Made by a program: the position numbers and the translations under genes. A stretch of DNA of 30,694 nt from an uncultured Bacillota bacterium (GTDB taxonomy: Bacteria; Bacillota_I; Bacilli_A; RFN20; CAG-449). Positions 1 to 7,621 of the stretch are shown here, piece after piece. Each line of letters opens with the position of its first letter. The stretch's first letter is position 1. Location of the stretch: positions 1 to 30,694 of the forward strand of contig CAJKZK010000007.1 of the NCBI GenBank assembly GCA_905204225.1, written 5' to 3'. The notes beneath the pieces were generated by a model. The model saw only the letters and a list, made by a program, of their open reading frames with translations. It was not told the DNA's origin and made no database searches.

Positions 1-206
1 CGATCTTTTAATCTCATAGCACGCCATTTGTAATGATCACCAGCCATCCATAATTCACCAATATCATTAATATATGGGTTTTTATAAATAATCTCAGGAT
101 CTAAATGACAATGATAATCAACTATAGGTAAATTTTTGATATGGTTATATATCATTTGACTAGATGGATTATTTAATAATAAATCATTACCAAAAAAATG
201 TTTCAT
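1..206 (-). CDS. uxaC: Uronate isomerase, N-terminal part (cut by window edge)
   Basis: Only the first 68 codons are inside the window. They include the metal-binding DYHCHLDP motif of the amidohydrolase fold and the ELWMAGDHYKWRAMR stretch typical of uronate isomerase (D-glucuronate to D-fructuronate, cytoplasmic; first step of the pathway completed by the two upstream genes). The ATG shares one base with the stop of the mannonate dehydratase gene (TAATG), and the RBS AAGGAGAA lies inside the end of that gene, so translation is probably coupled. The C-terminal part lies off the left edge and its integrity cannot be judged. Confidence 0.93.
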   Translation of the reverse strand, partial: MKHFFGNDLLLNNPSSQMIYNHIKNLPIVDYHCHLDPEIIYKNPYINDIGELWMAGDHYKWRAMRLKD

Positions 207-1252
207 TATTTGTTCTCCTTGTCTTCGTATGCTTCAAATAAGCCATTGATATAAGCACATCCTAACGCTCTATCATATAAACCATATCCAGGTTTTTTAT
301 CTTCTCCAAAGATATTTCTTCCATGGTCAGGTCTTACAAAACCATCAAAATCATTTTTTACTAATACTTTAACAATTTTATTAATTGGTAAACTACCATC
401 TTGAGAATAATGTCCACTTTCATAAAATGAATAATTATCATCAACCCAACAAACATTTCTTAAATGAACAAAATGAATTCTTCCCATTTTAGAATATTTA
501 TCAGCCATTTTAACTAAATCATTATCTCTTCTAGCACCTAAGCTACCTGTACAAAAAGTAACACCATTGTTTTTTGATTTAACAGCATTAAATAATTTAT
601 CTAAATCTTCTTCTGTACAAATAATTCTTGGTAAAGAGAAGATATCCCATGGTGGATCATCTGGATGAATAGCCATTTTAACATCTAATTCATCACAAAC
701 AGGTATAACTTTGTTTAAGAAATAGACTAAATTATCAAATAATTGATCATGACTAATATTTTTATATTCATTTAATAAAGAAGATAATTCTTCTTGGGAA
801 TAACTTTCATCCCATCCTGGTAAATGTAAATTTTTTGGATCAACTTTAGAAAATTCTTCTAAAGAAAAACTTAATGAATTACTACCATCTTTATTTAAGT
901 GGTGCATATTTGTTCTTGTCCAATCAAAAACTGGCATAAAGTTATAACAAATACATTTAATTCCAACTTTACTTACTCTTTTAATATTTTCAATATAATT
1001 TTCGATATATTTATCTCTAGTTGGTTTACCTAATTTTATATCTTCATGAACAGGTATTGATTCTACAACTTCCCATTTTAAGCCTTTTTCTTCAACTAAA
1101 TTTTTCATTTTTAGTAAACTTTCATAAGGCCATACTTCACCAGGAGCAACTTCATAACAACTTGAAACAACTCCTGACATATTAGGAATTTGTTTAATAT
1201 AATCTAGAGAAATAGAATCATTTTGTCCATACCATCTAAATGTTAATTTCAT
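206..1252 (-). CDS. uxuA: D-mannonate dehydratase
   Basis: A 348-residue enzyme that dehydrates D-mannonate to 2-keto-3-deoxygluconate in hexuronate breakdown, in the cytoplasm with a divalent metal. The start MKLTFRWYGQNDSISLDYIKQIP and the internal AIHPDDPPW, FCTGSLGAR and HLRNV segments are characteristic UxuA blocks. The His and Cys positions in these blocks are family metal and active-site residues (known of the family; assigned here by motif). The length suits the shorter Gram-positive form; E. coli UxuA is near 394 residues. It lies 3 bp downstream of uxuB and overlaps uxaC by one base, so the three form one operon. The order uxuB-uxuA-uxaC covers glucuronate to KDG; a KDG kinase and aldolase are not in the window. 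Confidence 0.95.
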   Translation of the reverse strand: MKLTFRWYGQNDSISLDYIKQIPNMSGVVSSCYEVAPGEVWPYESLLKMKNLVEEKGLKWEVVESIPVHEDIKLGKPTRDKYIENYIENIKRVSKVGIKCICYNFMPVFDWTRTNMHHLNKDGSNSLSFSLEEFSKVDPKNLHLPGWDESYSQEELSSLLNEYKNISHDQLFDNLVYFLNKVIPVCDELDVKMAIHPDDPPWDIFSLPRIICTEEDLDKLFNAVKSKNNGVTFCTGSLGARRDNDLVKMADKYSKMGRIHFVHLRNVCWVDDNYSFYESGHYSQDGSLPINKIVKVLVKNDFDGFVRPDHGRNIFGEDKKPGYGLYDRALGCAYINGLFEAYEDKENK

Positions 1253-1255
1253 AAA

Positions 1256-2113
1256 TTAAACTCCTGAATAACTTGAAAAGCCACCATCAATAGGTACACA
1301 TATACCTGTAATAAATGAAGCAGCTTTATTATCAATTAAGAATAATGTAGCACCTACTAATTCATTTACTTCACCAAATCTTCCCATAGGTGTAGCATTT
1401 AAAATTTTATTAGTTCTAGCTGTAGGTGTTCCATCTTCATTATATAATAATGCTTGATTTTGTTTTGTAACAAAGAATCCTGGAGCAATTGCATTAACTC
1501 TAATACCAATATGAGAAAAATGAACTGCTAACCAACTTGTAAAGTTTTTAACTGCTGCTTTAGCACCTGAATAAGCTGGAATTTTTGTAAGAGGAGTATA
1601 AGCATTCATAGATGCAATATTTAATATTGAGCAACCTTTTCTACCAATCATATCTTCAGCAAAAATTTGAGTAGGTAATAATGTTCCTATAAAGTTTAAA
1701 TTGAAAACGAATTCAACACCTGATTCATCTAATTTGAAGAAAGTTTTCATATCTTTTAAATTGTCATCTAATTCAGCAAATTCATTATCAGTAGTAGCTA
1801 ATGGATTGTTTCCACCTGCCCCATTAATTAAAATATCGCATTTTCCAAATTCTTTTAATACTTCTTGGTGACATTTAATTAATGAATCTTTTTTTAATAC
1901 ATTTGCTTCAAAGGCTTTAGCTATACCGCCATTTGCATTAATTTCATCAGCAAATTTTTGAGCACTATCTAGATGTAAATCTAATAAAGCTACTTTTGCT
2001 CCACATTGACTTATTGATTGAGCTAAGCTAGAGCAAATAACTCCACCTGCCCCTGTAATAACAACTACTTTGTCTTTTAAGTCAACAATAAATGGTAAAT
2101 CATTCTTATTCAT
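1256..2113 (-). CDS. uxuB: SDR-type D-mannonate oxidoreductase (fructuronate reductase)
   Basis: A 285-residue short-chain dehydrogenase. It has the Rossmann signature TGAGGVI at residues 20-26, NGAGG at 97-101, catalytic Ser168 (NIAS) and the YSGAK pair Tyr181/Lys185. It resembles the SDR-type mannonate oxidoreductase found next to uxuA in Bacillota (B. subtilis YjmF type), which interconverts D-fructuronate and D-mannonate with NAD(H). It is not the long-chain E. coli UxuB family, so the shared symbol marks function, not homology. The start is fixed by AAAAGGAGG 7 bp upstream of the ATG. It is the first intact gene of the operon. Function rests on the family plus the uxuA/uxaC neighbours; an SDR alone would not be assignable. 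Confidence 0.88.
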   Translation of the reverse strand: MNKNDLPFIVDLKDKVVVITGAGGVICSSLAQSISQCGAKVALLDLHLDSAQKFADEINANGGIAKAFEANVLKKDSLIKCHQEVLKEFGKCDILINGAGGNNPLATTDNEFAELDDNLKDMKTFFKLDESGVEFVFNLNFIGTLLPTQIFAEDMIGRKGCSILNIASMNAYTPLTKIPAYSGAKAAVKNFTSWLAVHFSHIGIRVNAIAPGFFVTKQNQALLYNEDGTPTARTNKILNATPMGRFGEVNELVGATLFLIDNKAASFITGICVPIDGGFSSYSGV

Positions 2114-2149
2114 TTGAATCCTCCTTTTGAATAATATCTTTTAATTCTA

Positions 2150-2323
2150 TTAGTGAATGATTGATATTTTTTTCTTCATATTTAAATATTTTGTTATAAC
2201 ATCTATCAAAATGTTTTCTTTATTTTCTTGATCTTGTTTTTTTAAGGATATATTTTTTGGTACATGGTCAAGAATTTGCCAAGGTTTAGCTCTATTAATG
2301 ACACTTGATGAATTTTCGTTCAT
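2150..2323 (-). pseudogene. Short remnant ORF in the hexuronate operon leader
   Basis: A 57-residue ORF starting MNENSSSVINRAKPWQI. From memory, this opening resembles the N terminus of GPH-family (glycoside-pentoside-hexuronide) MFS transporters, but no membrane segments follow. In a second frame the DNA just downstream stays open (KHFDRCYNKIFKYEEKNINH and on) and stops inside the first codons of uxuB, as a coupled upstream gene would. The simplest reading is two gene ends joined by an internal deletion, with the missing middle perhaps a hexuronide transporter. A genuine leader peptide is the alternative. The match is recalled, not searched. Confidence 0.35.
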
Positions 2324-2348
2324 AATGAAAGCCCTCACTTTCAAATAA

Positions 2349-2419
2349 ATTGTACTATATCTATATTAAAACATAAATTGCATTTATTTTAACAATATAT
2401 TGCAAAAAATATAATTTTT
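2349..2419 (-). promoter_or_regulatory. AraC-type operator and promoter of the uxu operon
   Basis: Two direct ATTGCA half-sites lie at 2377-2382 and 2399-2404, 22 bp apart (two helical turns), inside a 43-bp block (2377-2419) that recurs with only a handful of mismatches at 9601-9643. A -10 TACAAT (minus strand, 2354-2349) lies 22 bp from the near half-site, which places the operator against a poor -35. This is the usual geometry of AraC-family activation. I infer that the divergent AraC regulator binds here. Confidence 0.7.
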
Positions 2420-2458
2420 CTTTAATGAAAAATTGCTTTTCAAAATGATAAAATATAA

Positions 2459-2495
2459 AATGCATTGATTTAATTATTATATTGCATATAATTAT
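2459..2495 (+). promoter_or_regulatory. araC-type gene promoter overlapped by a third operator copy
   Basis: A -35 TTGATT (2465-2470), a 16-bp spacer and a perfect -10 TATAAT (2487-2492) precede the regulator gene. TGCA cores at 2461 and 2483 are again 22 bp apart and the intervening bases resemble the operators at 2377 and 9601. Because this copy overlaps the promoter rather than sitting upstream of it, autorepression is the likely outcome (inference). Confidence 0.6.
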
Positions 2496-2512
2496 AATTA
2501 AGGATAGATAAA

Positions 2513-3307
2513 ATGTTTAATTTTAATTATAAAGAAATAGATTTTGCTCATAAATTAAATGGGCATACATTACCATCTGACGACTTTAAAAAACATATGC
2601 ATGATTTTTATGAATTAATATTTTTTGTGCATGGAGATGTTGATTATATGATTGAATCTAAATCAAAAAAATTAGTATCTAATGATATTATTTTAATTCC
2701 TGCTGGATTACTTCATTATGGTGTTGCTAATATAGAAGTTGAATATGAAAGATATGTTTTAAAATTCCCATTAAGACTTATTAATGATACTTTAGCAAAA
2801 GAAATTCAAGATTTTACATGTTTTTCTGGTAATTATCCTGCTTTAAAAGAATTATTTATTAAATTAGATAACATTTATAATAATTATTCAGATGAACATA
2901 AATATATTTTAATGGTTAATACTTTATCTGAAATATTAATTAATATGCAAAACAAATCAAAAGTAAGTGATGAATTAATAGGAGTTTATCATAATCCTGT
3001 TGTTTCTAAAGTTATTGCATACATTAATGAAAATATCAAAAAGAATATTACTTTAACTGATATTTGTAATGATTTAAATTTCTCAAGAGCACATATTTCT
3101 AATGAGTTTTCTCGAGTTATGAAAATACCTGTTATGACTTATATTCGTTATAAAAAAATTATTGCGGCTCATCAAAAAATATTAGAAGGCAATGTTAAAA
3201 TAAATGAAGTCGCTTATGAATATGGATTCGAAGAATATTCCACTTTTTATCGAAATTACATAAAAATTATTGGAAAACCACCTTATTCAAACACTAAAAA
3301 GAATTAA
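2513..3307 (+). CDS. AraC-family transcriptional regulator of hexuronate genes
   Basis: A 264-residue protein. The N-terminal half (about residues 10-100, with HMHDFYELIFFVHGDVDYMI and IPAGLLHY) is a cupin-type sensor domain. The C-terminal ~100 residues (from VVSKVIAYINENIKKNITL) form the double helix-turn-helix of AraC/XylS proteins, ending in the conserved YGFEEYSTFYRNYIKIIGKPP block. RBS AAGGATAG lies 8-10 bp before the ATG. It is divergent from uxuB and sits between operator copies, so it probably senses a hexuronate or pathway intermediate and activates both the uxu operon and the GH2 gene at 7622. Effector identity is inferred from context only. Confidence 0.88.
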   Translation: MFNFNYKEIDFAHKLNGHTLPSDDFKKHMHDFYELIFFVHGDVDYMIESKSKKLVSNDIILIPAGLLHYGVANIEVEYERYVLKFPLRLINDTLAKEIQDFTCFSGNYPALKELFIKLDNIYNNYSDEHKYILMVNTLSEILINMQNKSKVSDELIGVYHNPVVSKVIAYINENIKKNITLTDICNDLNFSRAHISNEFSRVMKIPVMTYIRYKKIIAAHQKILEGNVKINEVAYEYGFEEYSTFYRNYIKIIGKPPYSNTKKN

Positions 3308-3351
3308 AAAAAGAGAAATTATATTTTGAAATGAATATAGTTTCTCTTTTT
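3308..3351 (+). terminator. Intrinsic terminator after the AraC gene
   Basis: AAAAAGAGAAA (3308-3318) pairs with TTTCTCTTTTT (3341-3351), and the stem extends inward through TATATT/AATATA. The 3' arm supplies the U-tract. It lies directly after the stop codon. Confidence 0.75.
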
Positions 3352-3377
3352 AGATGTGTTAATTTAATTATTCAAAA

Positions 3378-3457
3378 TATGGGTCAGTTTAAATAAAAAA
3401 TATGGGTCAGTTTTATTTACAAATATGGGTCAATTTGATAAAATATATGCGTAAATT
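3378..3457 (+). repeat. Four iterons (TATGGGTCAGTTT type) upstream of an ATPase gene
   Basis: TATGGGTCAGTTT occurs at 3378 and 3401, TATGGGTCAATTT at 3424, and a decayed copy TATGCGTAAATT at 3446. The period is 23, 23 and 22 bp. They occupy the whole space between the previous terminator and the RBS of the ATPase gene, so they probably overlap its promoter. Regular spacing of about two helical turns suggests cooperative protein binding. Confidence 0.8.
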
Positions 3458-3477
3458 GGATAAGGAAATGTGTGATT

Positions 3478-4767
3478 ATGAAGAAAATAACTAATAAATC
3501 AATATATAAGCCGAGAATAGTTGATGAATTGGTAGAAAAAGATTTAAGAATATTTGATGCTATTTGTATTGAAGGCCCTAAATGGTGTGGAAAAACTTGG
3601 ACATCATGTCATCATGCTAAAAGTGATTTTTTTGTTGGAGACCCTAGTGGTAATTTTTCAAATAGAATGCTTGCAGAAGTAGAACCTTATACAGTGTTAA
3701 AAGGTGATACACCTCGTTTGATTGATGAATGGCAAGAAGTTCCAGCATTATGGGATGCAACAAGAGCTTTCGTGGATGAAAATGGTAATAAAGGTCAGAT
3801 AATTTTGACTGGTTCATCAACTCCAGTAAATAAAGGTGTTTTACATAGTGGAACAGGAAGAATAAAGAGCATTAGAATGAATACTATGTCATTATATGAA
3901 TCTGGTGATTCAAGTGGTGTTATTTCATTGAAAGATTTATGTGAAAATAGGTTTGAATCTAAAATTTTAGAAGAAACAAACCTTGAAAAATTAGCTTATT
4001 TGATTGTTAGAGGTGGATGGCCTGGAAATATTGACGTAAATGAAAACGATTGTGACGAATTAGCTCTTGGATATATGGAAAATGTTATTAAAACTGATTT
4101 AAAACAATTAGATAAAGATATAGATTATAATGAACATAAAGCAAAACTTATTTTAAAATCTTTAGCTAGAAATGAATCAACGACTGTTTCTAATAATAAA
4201 ATTTTGGATGATATAATTGAAAATGATAATTCGTCTATTAGTAAAAACACATTATCTAAATACTTGGATGCTTTCAATAGAATGTTTTTATTCAACAATC
4301 AAGAACCTTTTTCGCCAAATATAAGATCTTCTTTACGTGTTAAACAAATGGAAAAAAGGCATTTTTCTGATCCTGCTATGGCATGTGCAATATTAAAATT
4401 AACTCCAAAGAAAATGATGAATGATTTAAAAACTTTTGGATTTATGTTCGAAGCAATGGTTGGAAGAGATTTATCTATATATTCTCAATCATTAGGTGCT
4501 AAGTTATTTCATTATCAAGATTATAAAAATAATGAAATAGATGCAGTTATAGAACTAGAAGATGGAAATTGGTGCGCTATAGAAATTAAATTAGGGCTAA
4601 ACAAGGTAGAAGAGGGTTCAAAAAATTTAATCGACGTATGTAAAGATATAGTTGATAATGGTGGTAAAGAACCAATAATGAAATGTGTAATTTATGGTGT
4701 AGGAAATATGGCCTACAAAAATGCTGATGGAGTTTATATTATTCCAATAACTGCATTAAAGCCTTAA
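3478..4767 (+). CDS. AAA ATPase with DUF4143-type C-terminal domain
   Basis: A 429-residue protein with a Walker A of the GPKWCGKT type near residues 33-40 and a Walker B-like LIDEWQ near residue 82. The C-terminal domain has nuclease-fold-like motifs (EIDAVIEL then AIEIKLG, near residues 355-375) typical of the AAA_14/DUF4143 family. These ATPases are common, mobile and functionally uncharacterised; roles in DNA metabolism or selfish maintenance have been suggested. I start at ATG 3478 because AAGGAA lies 10 bp upstream; the GTG at 3472 would leave only 4 bp. It stands alone on its strand behind four iterons, and the neighbouring downstream region is full of remnants. Confidence 0.85.
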   Translation: MKKITNKSIYKPRIVDELVEKDLRIFDAICIEGPKWCGKTWTSCHHAKSDFFVGDPSGNFSNRMLAEVEPYTVLKGDTPRLIDEWQEVPALWDATRAFVDENGNKGQIILTGSSTPVNKGVLHSGTGRIKSIRMNTMSLYESGDSSGVISLKDLCENRFESKILEETNLEKLAYLIVRGGWPGNIDVNENDCDELALGYMENVIKTDLKQLDKDIDYNEHKAKLILKSLARNESTTVSNNKILDDIIENDNSSISKNTLSKYLDAFNRMFLFNNQEPFSPNIRSSLRVKQMEKRHFSDPAMACAILKLTPKKMMNDLKTFGFMFEAMVGRDLSIYSQSLGAKLFHYQDYKNNEIDAVIELEDGNWCAIEIKLGLNKVEEGSKNLIDVCKDIVDNGGKEPIMKCVIYGVGNMAYKNADGVYIIPITALKP

Positions 4768-4818
4768 TATTATTATAGCGTAATAAATTGTTTTAAAATA
4801 TTTTATCTAATTTTATAG

Positions 4819-4911
4819 AAAACAAAACAAGAAGTTGCAAAAAAGTTAGGTATAACTCAACAAGCAATAAATAAACGTAAAAAGAAAATTTATAAAAAAA
4901 TAAAAAACTAA
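4819..4911 (+). pseudogene. C-terminal helix-turn-helix fragment of a sigma-70-like protein
   Basis: After a TAG, thirty codons read KTKQEVAKKLGITQQAINKR and continue lysine-rich to a stop. This is a region-4-type helix-turn-helix such as ends small sigma-70-like factors or element-encoded regulators. It has no start codon or RBS and is only about 30 residues, so it is a leftover of a lost gene in this accessory region. Confidence 0.5.
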
Positions 4912-4966
4912 TCAAAAATAATTTAGTTTTTATTTAAGATAAATTAATGAATAGAAAAACTAATCA

Positions 4967-5010
4967 AAAAGAGTTGACATCTTTTTATGTTAAATTCAGC
5001 CAACTCTTTT
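4967..5010 (-). terminator. Terminator after the first immunity gene
   Basis: On the minus strand AAAAGAGTTG and CAACTCTTTT form a 10-bp stem around a 24-nt loop, with the U-run in the distal arm. The same hairpin recurs at 6001-6044 in the second copy. Confidence 0.65.
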
Positions 5011-5027
5011 GTTTATATATCCATTTT

Positions 5028-5363
5028 TTAATTATCTAATTCGGCAAAATAAAGATTGCCTAGATACCTTTTATCTATATCTTCTCGAGATAAAACCGCA
5101 TATTCGAATTTTTCAATGTCAAGAAGATTGCTTTTAACTAATTCATCATGATATTCTTTTTTACATTCTTCAAATAAATTTTTTAATAAATATTCTTTAT
5201 CTACTTCTGTTTTGGTTATAAAGTATGTATGTGCAGTTTTAATAATGTCCCAATAACCAGTGTCAATATCTATCAAGCGATAATTAGGATGTTCTTTAAT
5301 AAATGTCTGTTCAAATATTGTTAATGGTGGCAATTGCATTTTTTTAAAAAATGGAAATTTCAT
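5028..5363 (-). CDS. Putative RHS-toxin immunity protein, copy 1
   Basis: A 111-residue cytoplasmic-type protein (no signal or membrane segment), identical in sequence to the product at 6062-6397. I do not recognise the family. It starts MKFPFFKKMQLPPLTIFEQT and is rich in Asp, Glu and Lys. The immunity role is inferred from position: it follows an RHS toxin tip by 14 bp, and its strong AGGAGG contains the toxin's TAG stop, the usual coupled layout of polymorphic toxin modules. This copy follows a truncated, probably dead toxin tip, so it would act as an orphan immunity gene if still expressed. Confidence 0.7.
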   Translation of the reverse strand: MKFPFFKKMQLPPLTIFEQTFIKEHPNYRLIDIDTGYWDIIKTAHTYFITKTEVDKEYLLKNLFEECKKEYHDELVKSNLLDIEKFEYAVLSREDIDKRYLGNLYFAELDN

Positions 5364-5377
5364 AAATAATAATCCTC

Positions 5378-5945
5378 CTAAAATATTATAAATTTAGTAA
5401 ATGCTTCTAAAGATTTCAAAAATTTTAATTCATCTGCATAAGATCCAGCTATATCTAAACTAGTACATATAAATTTTTTACCTAAATCATATTGAGTTTT
5501 TAAAAACATTTCATTGATTTCTTTATTAACTTTAAGCTTGACTGCAAAATCATAGTATTTACCCATATCAAAATATGTATAACCATTTGCTTTTGCAATA
5601 TTTATATAGCTTTGAGGTGAAGTTTCATTAATAAATCTTCCTAAGGCTACATAATCACTATTAGGATTAAATGTTGATAATTTAAGTACTTTAGTGTAAT
5701 TTCCTTTCACTGCTGCATTAATTGCATAACCCCATCTAATATCTTTTATTGAAGCTGTTAATGTATTTGTGGCTGAATAAGAAATATCCATTCCAATACC
5801 TATTCCGGCAGCAGTTATTAAAAGACTAGAACCTAAATAACAATTTTAATTTAATCACTTATAATAATTTTTAATACAGCTTTTAAAATATTTTTTTGAT
5901 AGGTGTATCTAGTATTATTATAAATAAATTGCATGATATTATCTA
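5378..5945 (-). pseudogene. Orphan RHS toxin tip with internal deletion
   Basis: Codons 5378-5791 give a 137-residue tip (from MDISYSATN to EAFTKFIIF) nearly identical to the C-terminus of the RHS protein ending at 6412. Upstream, homology continues to about 5840 (YLGSSLL) but the frame then meets a stop. The DNA at about 5857-5945 instead matches 7270-7360, an earlier part of the RHS core (NNTRYTYQKNILK). The intervening ~400 bp with the RHS core hallmark and hydrophobic segment is deleted. The unit is a displaced, non-functional tip kept upstream of an intact immunity gene. Confidence 0.8.
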
Positions 5946-6000
5946 GAAAAAATAAATTAGTCTTTATTTAAGAAAAATTAATGAATAGAAAAACTAATCA

Positions 6001-6044
6001 AAAAGAGTTGACATCTTTTTATGTTAAATTCAGCCAACTCTTTT
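6001..6044 (-). terminator. Terminator after the second immunity gene
   Basis: Duplicate of the hairpin at 4967-5010: AAAAGAGTTG (6001-6010) pairs with CAACTCTTTT (6035-6044). It would separate transcription of the two immunity copies. Confidence 0.65.
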
Positions 6045-6061
6045 GTTTATATATCCATTTT

Positions 6062-6397
6062 TTAATTATCTAATTCGGCAAAATAAAGATTGCCTAGATA
6101 CCTTTTATCTATATCTTCTCGAGATAAAACCGCATATTCGAATTTTTCAATGTCAAGAAGATTGCTTTTAACTAATTCATCATGATATTCTTTTTTACAT
6201 TCTTCAAATAAATTTTTTAATAAATATTCTTTATCTACTTCTGTTTTGGTTATAAAGTATGTATGTGCAGTTTTAATAATGTCCCAATAACCAGTGTCAA
6301 TATCTATCAAGCGATAATTAGGATGTTCTTTAATAAATGTCTGTTCAAATATTGTTAATGGTGGCAATTGCATTTTTTTAAAAAATGGAAATTTCAT
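6062..6397 (-). CDS. Putative RHS-toxin immunity protein, copy 2
   Basis: 111 residues, identical to the product at 5028-5363. The start is set by AGGAGG 10 bp before the ATG; the upstream toxin's TAG lies inside that RBS. It directly follows the RHS tip still connected to an RHS core, so this is the cognate immunity position. The family is unknown to me, and function is inferred from layout only. Confidence 0.72.
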   Translation of the reverse strand: MKFPFFKKMQLPPLTIFEQTFIKEHPNYRLIDIDTGYWDIIKTAHTYFITKTEVDKEYLLKNLFEECKKEYHDELVKSNLLDIEKFEYAVLSREDIDKRYLGNLYFAELDN

Positions 6398-6411
6398 AAA
6401 TAATAATCCTC

Positions 6412-7412
6412 CTAAAATATTATAAATTTAGTAAATGCTTCTAAAGATTTCAAAAATTTTAATTCATCTGCATAAGATCCAGCTATATCTAAACTAGTAC
6501 ATATAAATTTTTTACCTAAATCATATTGAGTTTTTAAAAACATTTCATTGATTTCTTTATTAACTTTAAGCTTGACTGCAAAATCATAGTATTTACCCAT
6601 ATCAAAATATGTATAACCATTTGCTTTTGCAATATTTATATAGCTTTGAGGTGAAGTTTCATTAATAAATCTTCCTAAGGCTACATAATCACTATTAGGA
6701 TTAAATGTTGATAATTTAAGTACTTTAGTGTAATTTCCTTTCACTGCTGCCTTAATTGCATAACCCCATCTAATATCTTTTATTGAAGCAGTTAATGTAT
6801 TTGTGGCTGAATAAGAAATACCCATGCCAATACCTATTCCAGTGGCAGTTCCTAAAAGACTAGAACCTAAATACCAACCCCAATGTAGATTAAATTTTTT
6901 GTCTTGTAAATAGTCCACTAATGCAGTGATTCCTACACCTAGACTAAGCCCAAGTAAACCAGTTAAGATAAAGAAAGGTAAATGGCCATTTGGATCAACT
7001 AAATTAACAGGATTGTTTCCACAATAAATATAGAGGTTAGTCCGTTAATAGATTGTGGGTCGAGGTAATCAAATGAATCTGGAGAAATAAATCTTCTAAG
7101 AGAAGGTGAGTAGTAGCGGTTTTGTAAGAAATAAAGATTTGTTTCATTATCATAATAATAGCTACGATATCTAATAGGGTTAATATCACCAATATTATCA
7201 TCAGTGTAATTAATGACAGTAGTATTAACAAAGCTATCATACGAATATTCAGCTACTAAAGTTGAATCTTCTTTAAAGATTTTTAATACATCTTTTAAAA
7301 TATTTTTTTGATAGGTGTATCTAGTATTATTATATACAAATCCTATGATGTTAACTAGAGAATATTCATATTTGATTTCTAAATCATTAATTGTTATTAA
7401 TTTTTGTATCAA
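6412..7412 (-). pseudogene. Truncated, frameshifted RHS-repeat protein with C-terminal toxin tip
   Basis: The 6999-7412 segment encodes the RHS core hallmark: YRSYYYDNETNLYFLQNRYY, then SPSLRRFISPDSFDYLDP. At about 7037 one base is missing. Adding it back restores GLNLYIYCGNNPVNLVDPNG and joins the frame that runs to 6412. After DPNGH come a Gly-rich hydrophobic stretch (about 55 residues) and a tip of about 130 residues of unknown family (NSDYVALGRFINETSPQSYI region). Only ~330 codons of what is normally a protein of over 1000 residues remain: the 5' side stops at 7412, where a TAA and ISL3-like debris begin, with no credible start. Intact homologues act as secreted, contact-delivered toxins; here only the module's 3' end survives. 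Confidence 0.85.
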
Positions 7413-7597
7413 TTAAATTATCTTAAATGGAATGTCTATTACTATTTTAAAGATATTAAAATTAAAGAGTATAAGTTAAAAATTATATTAATTCAAAACA
7501 TAGAAAAAAGCCAATGATTTTCATCACTGACCCTAAGTGTGCCACACTATTTTATTTTGAGTCGACTTTATAAAACCATAAAAATTTTTATAGAGTC
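7413..7597 (+). mobile_element. Decayed end of an ISL3-family element
   Basis: Reverse-complemented, this stretch aligns with the left end of the intact element at 19245-19430: the terminal repeat ATAAAAATTTTTA with outer GACTC (intact GGCTC), the conserved GTGTGGCACACTTAGGGTC block, the hairpin, and the transposase C-terminus IILIQNIEK (intact IILVQNIEK). Coding frames are broken, and only the last ~30 codons plus the end remain. It lies exactly where the RHS gene loses its 5' part. Confidence 0.85.
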
Positions 7598-7621
7598 TAT
7601 TTTATTTGTTAATTTTTTCGT

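Larger units (their letters stand above)
4921..5840 (-). repeat. Left copy of tandem duplication (RHS tip plus immunity)
   Basis: This block matches 5955-6874 at a constant offset of 1034 bp. The immunity gene and most of the toxin tip appear base-for-base identical (one difference near 5732/6766), while the outer ~80 bp on the RHS side and the first ~30 bp on the other side differ at several bases. The duplication includes the terminator, the complete 111-residue gene and the toxin-tip coding region. Confidence 0.93.
5955..6874 (-). repeat. Right copy of tandem duplication (RHS tip plus immunity)
   Basis: Partner of 4921-5840 at +1034 bp. This copy remains joined to the RHS core, so it is probably the copy in the currently encoded position, whereas the left copy is displaced. 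Confidence 0.93.

Noticed and set aside
3378..3457. Iterons as a CRISPR array
   Set aside because: The repeated unit is only about 13 bp with 10-bp AT-rich gaps; no spacers of CRISPR length and no cas genes.
7037..7240. 67-codon minus-strand ORF in another frame of the RHS core
   Set aside because: The RHS core motifs are in the other frame; this is a low-complexity Leu/Ile shadow.
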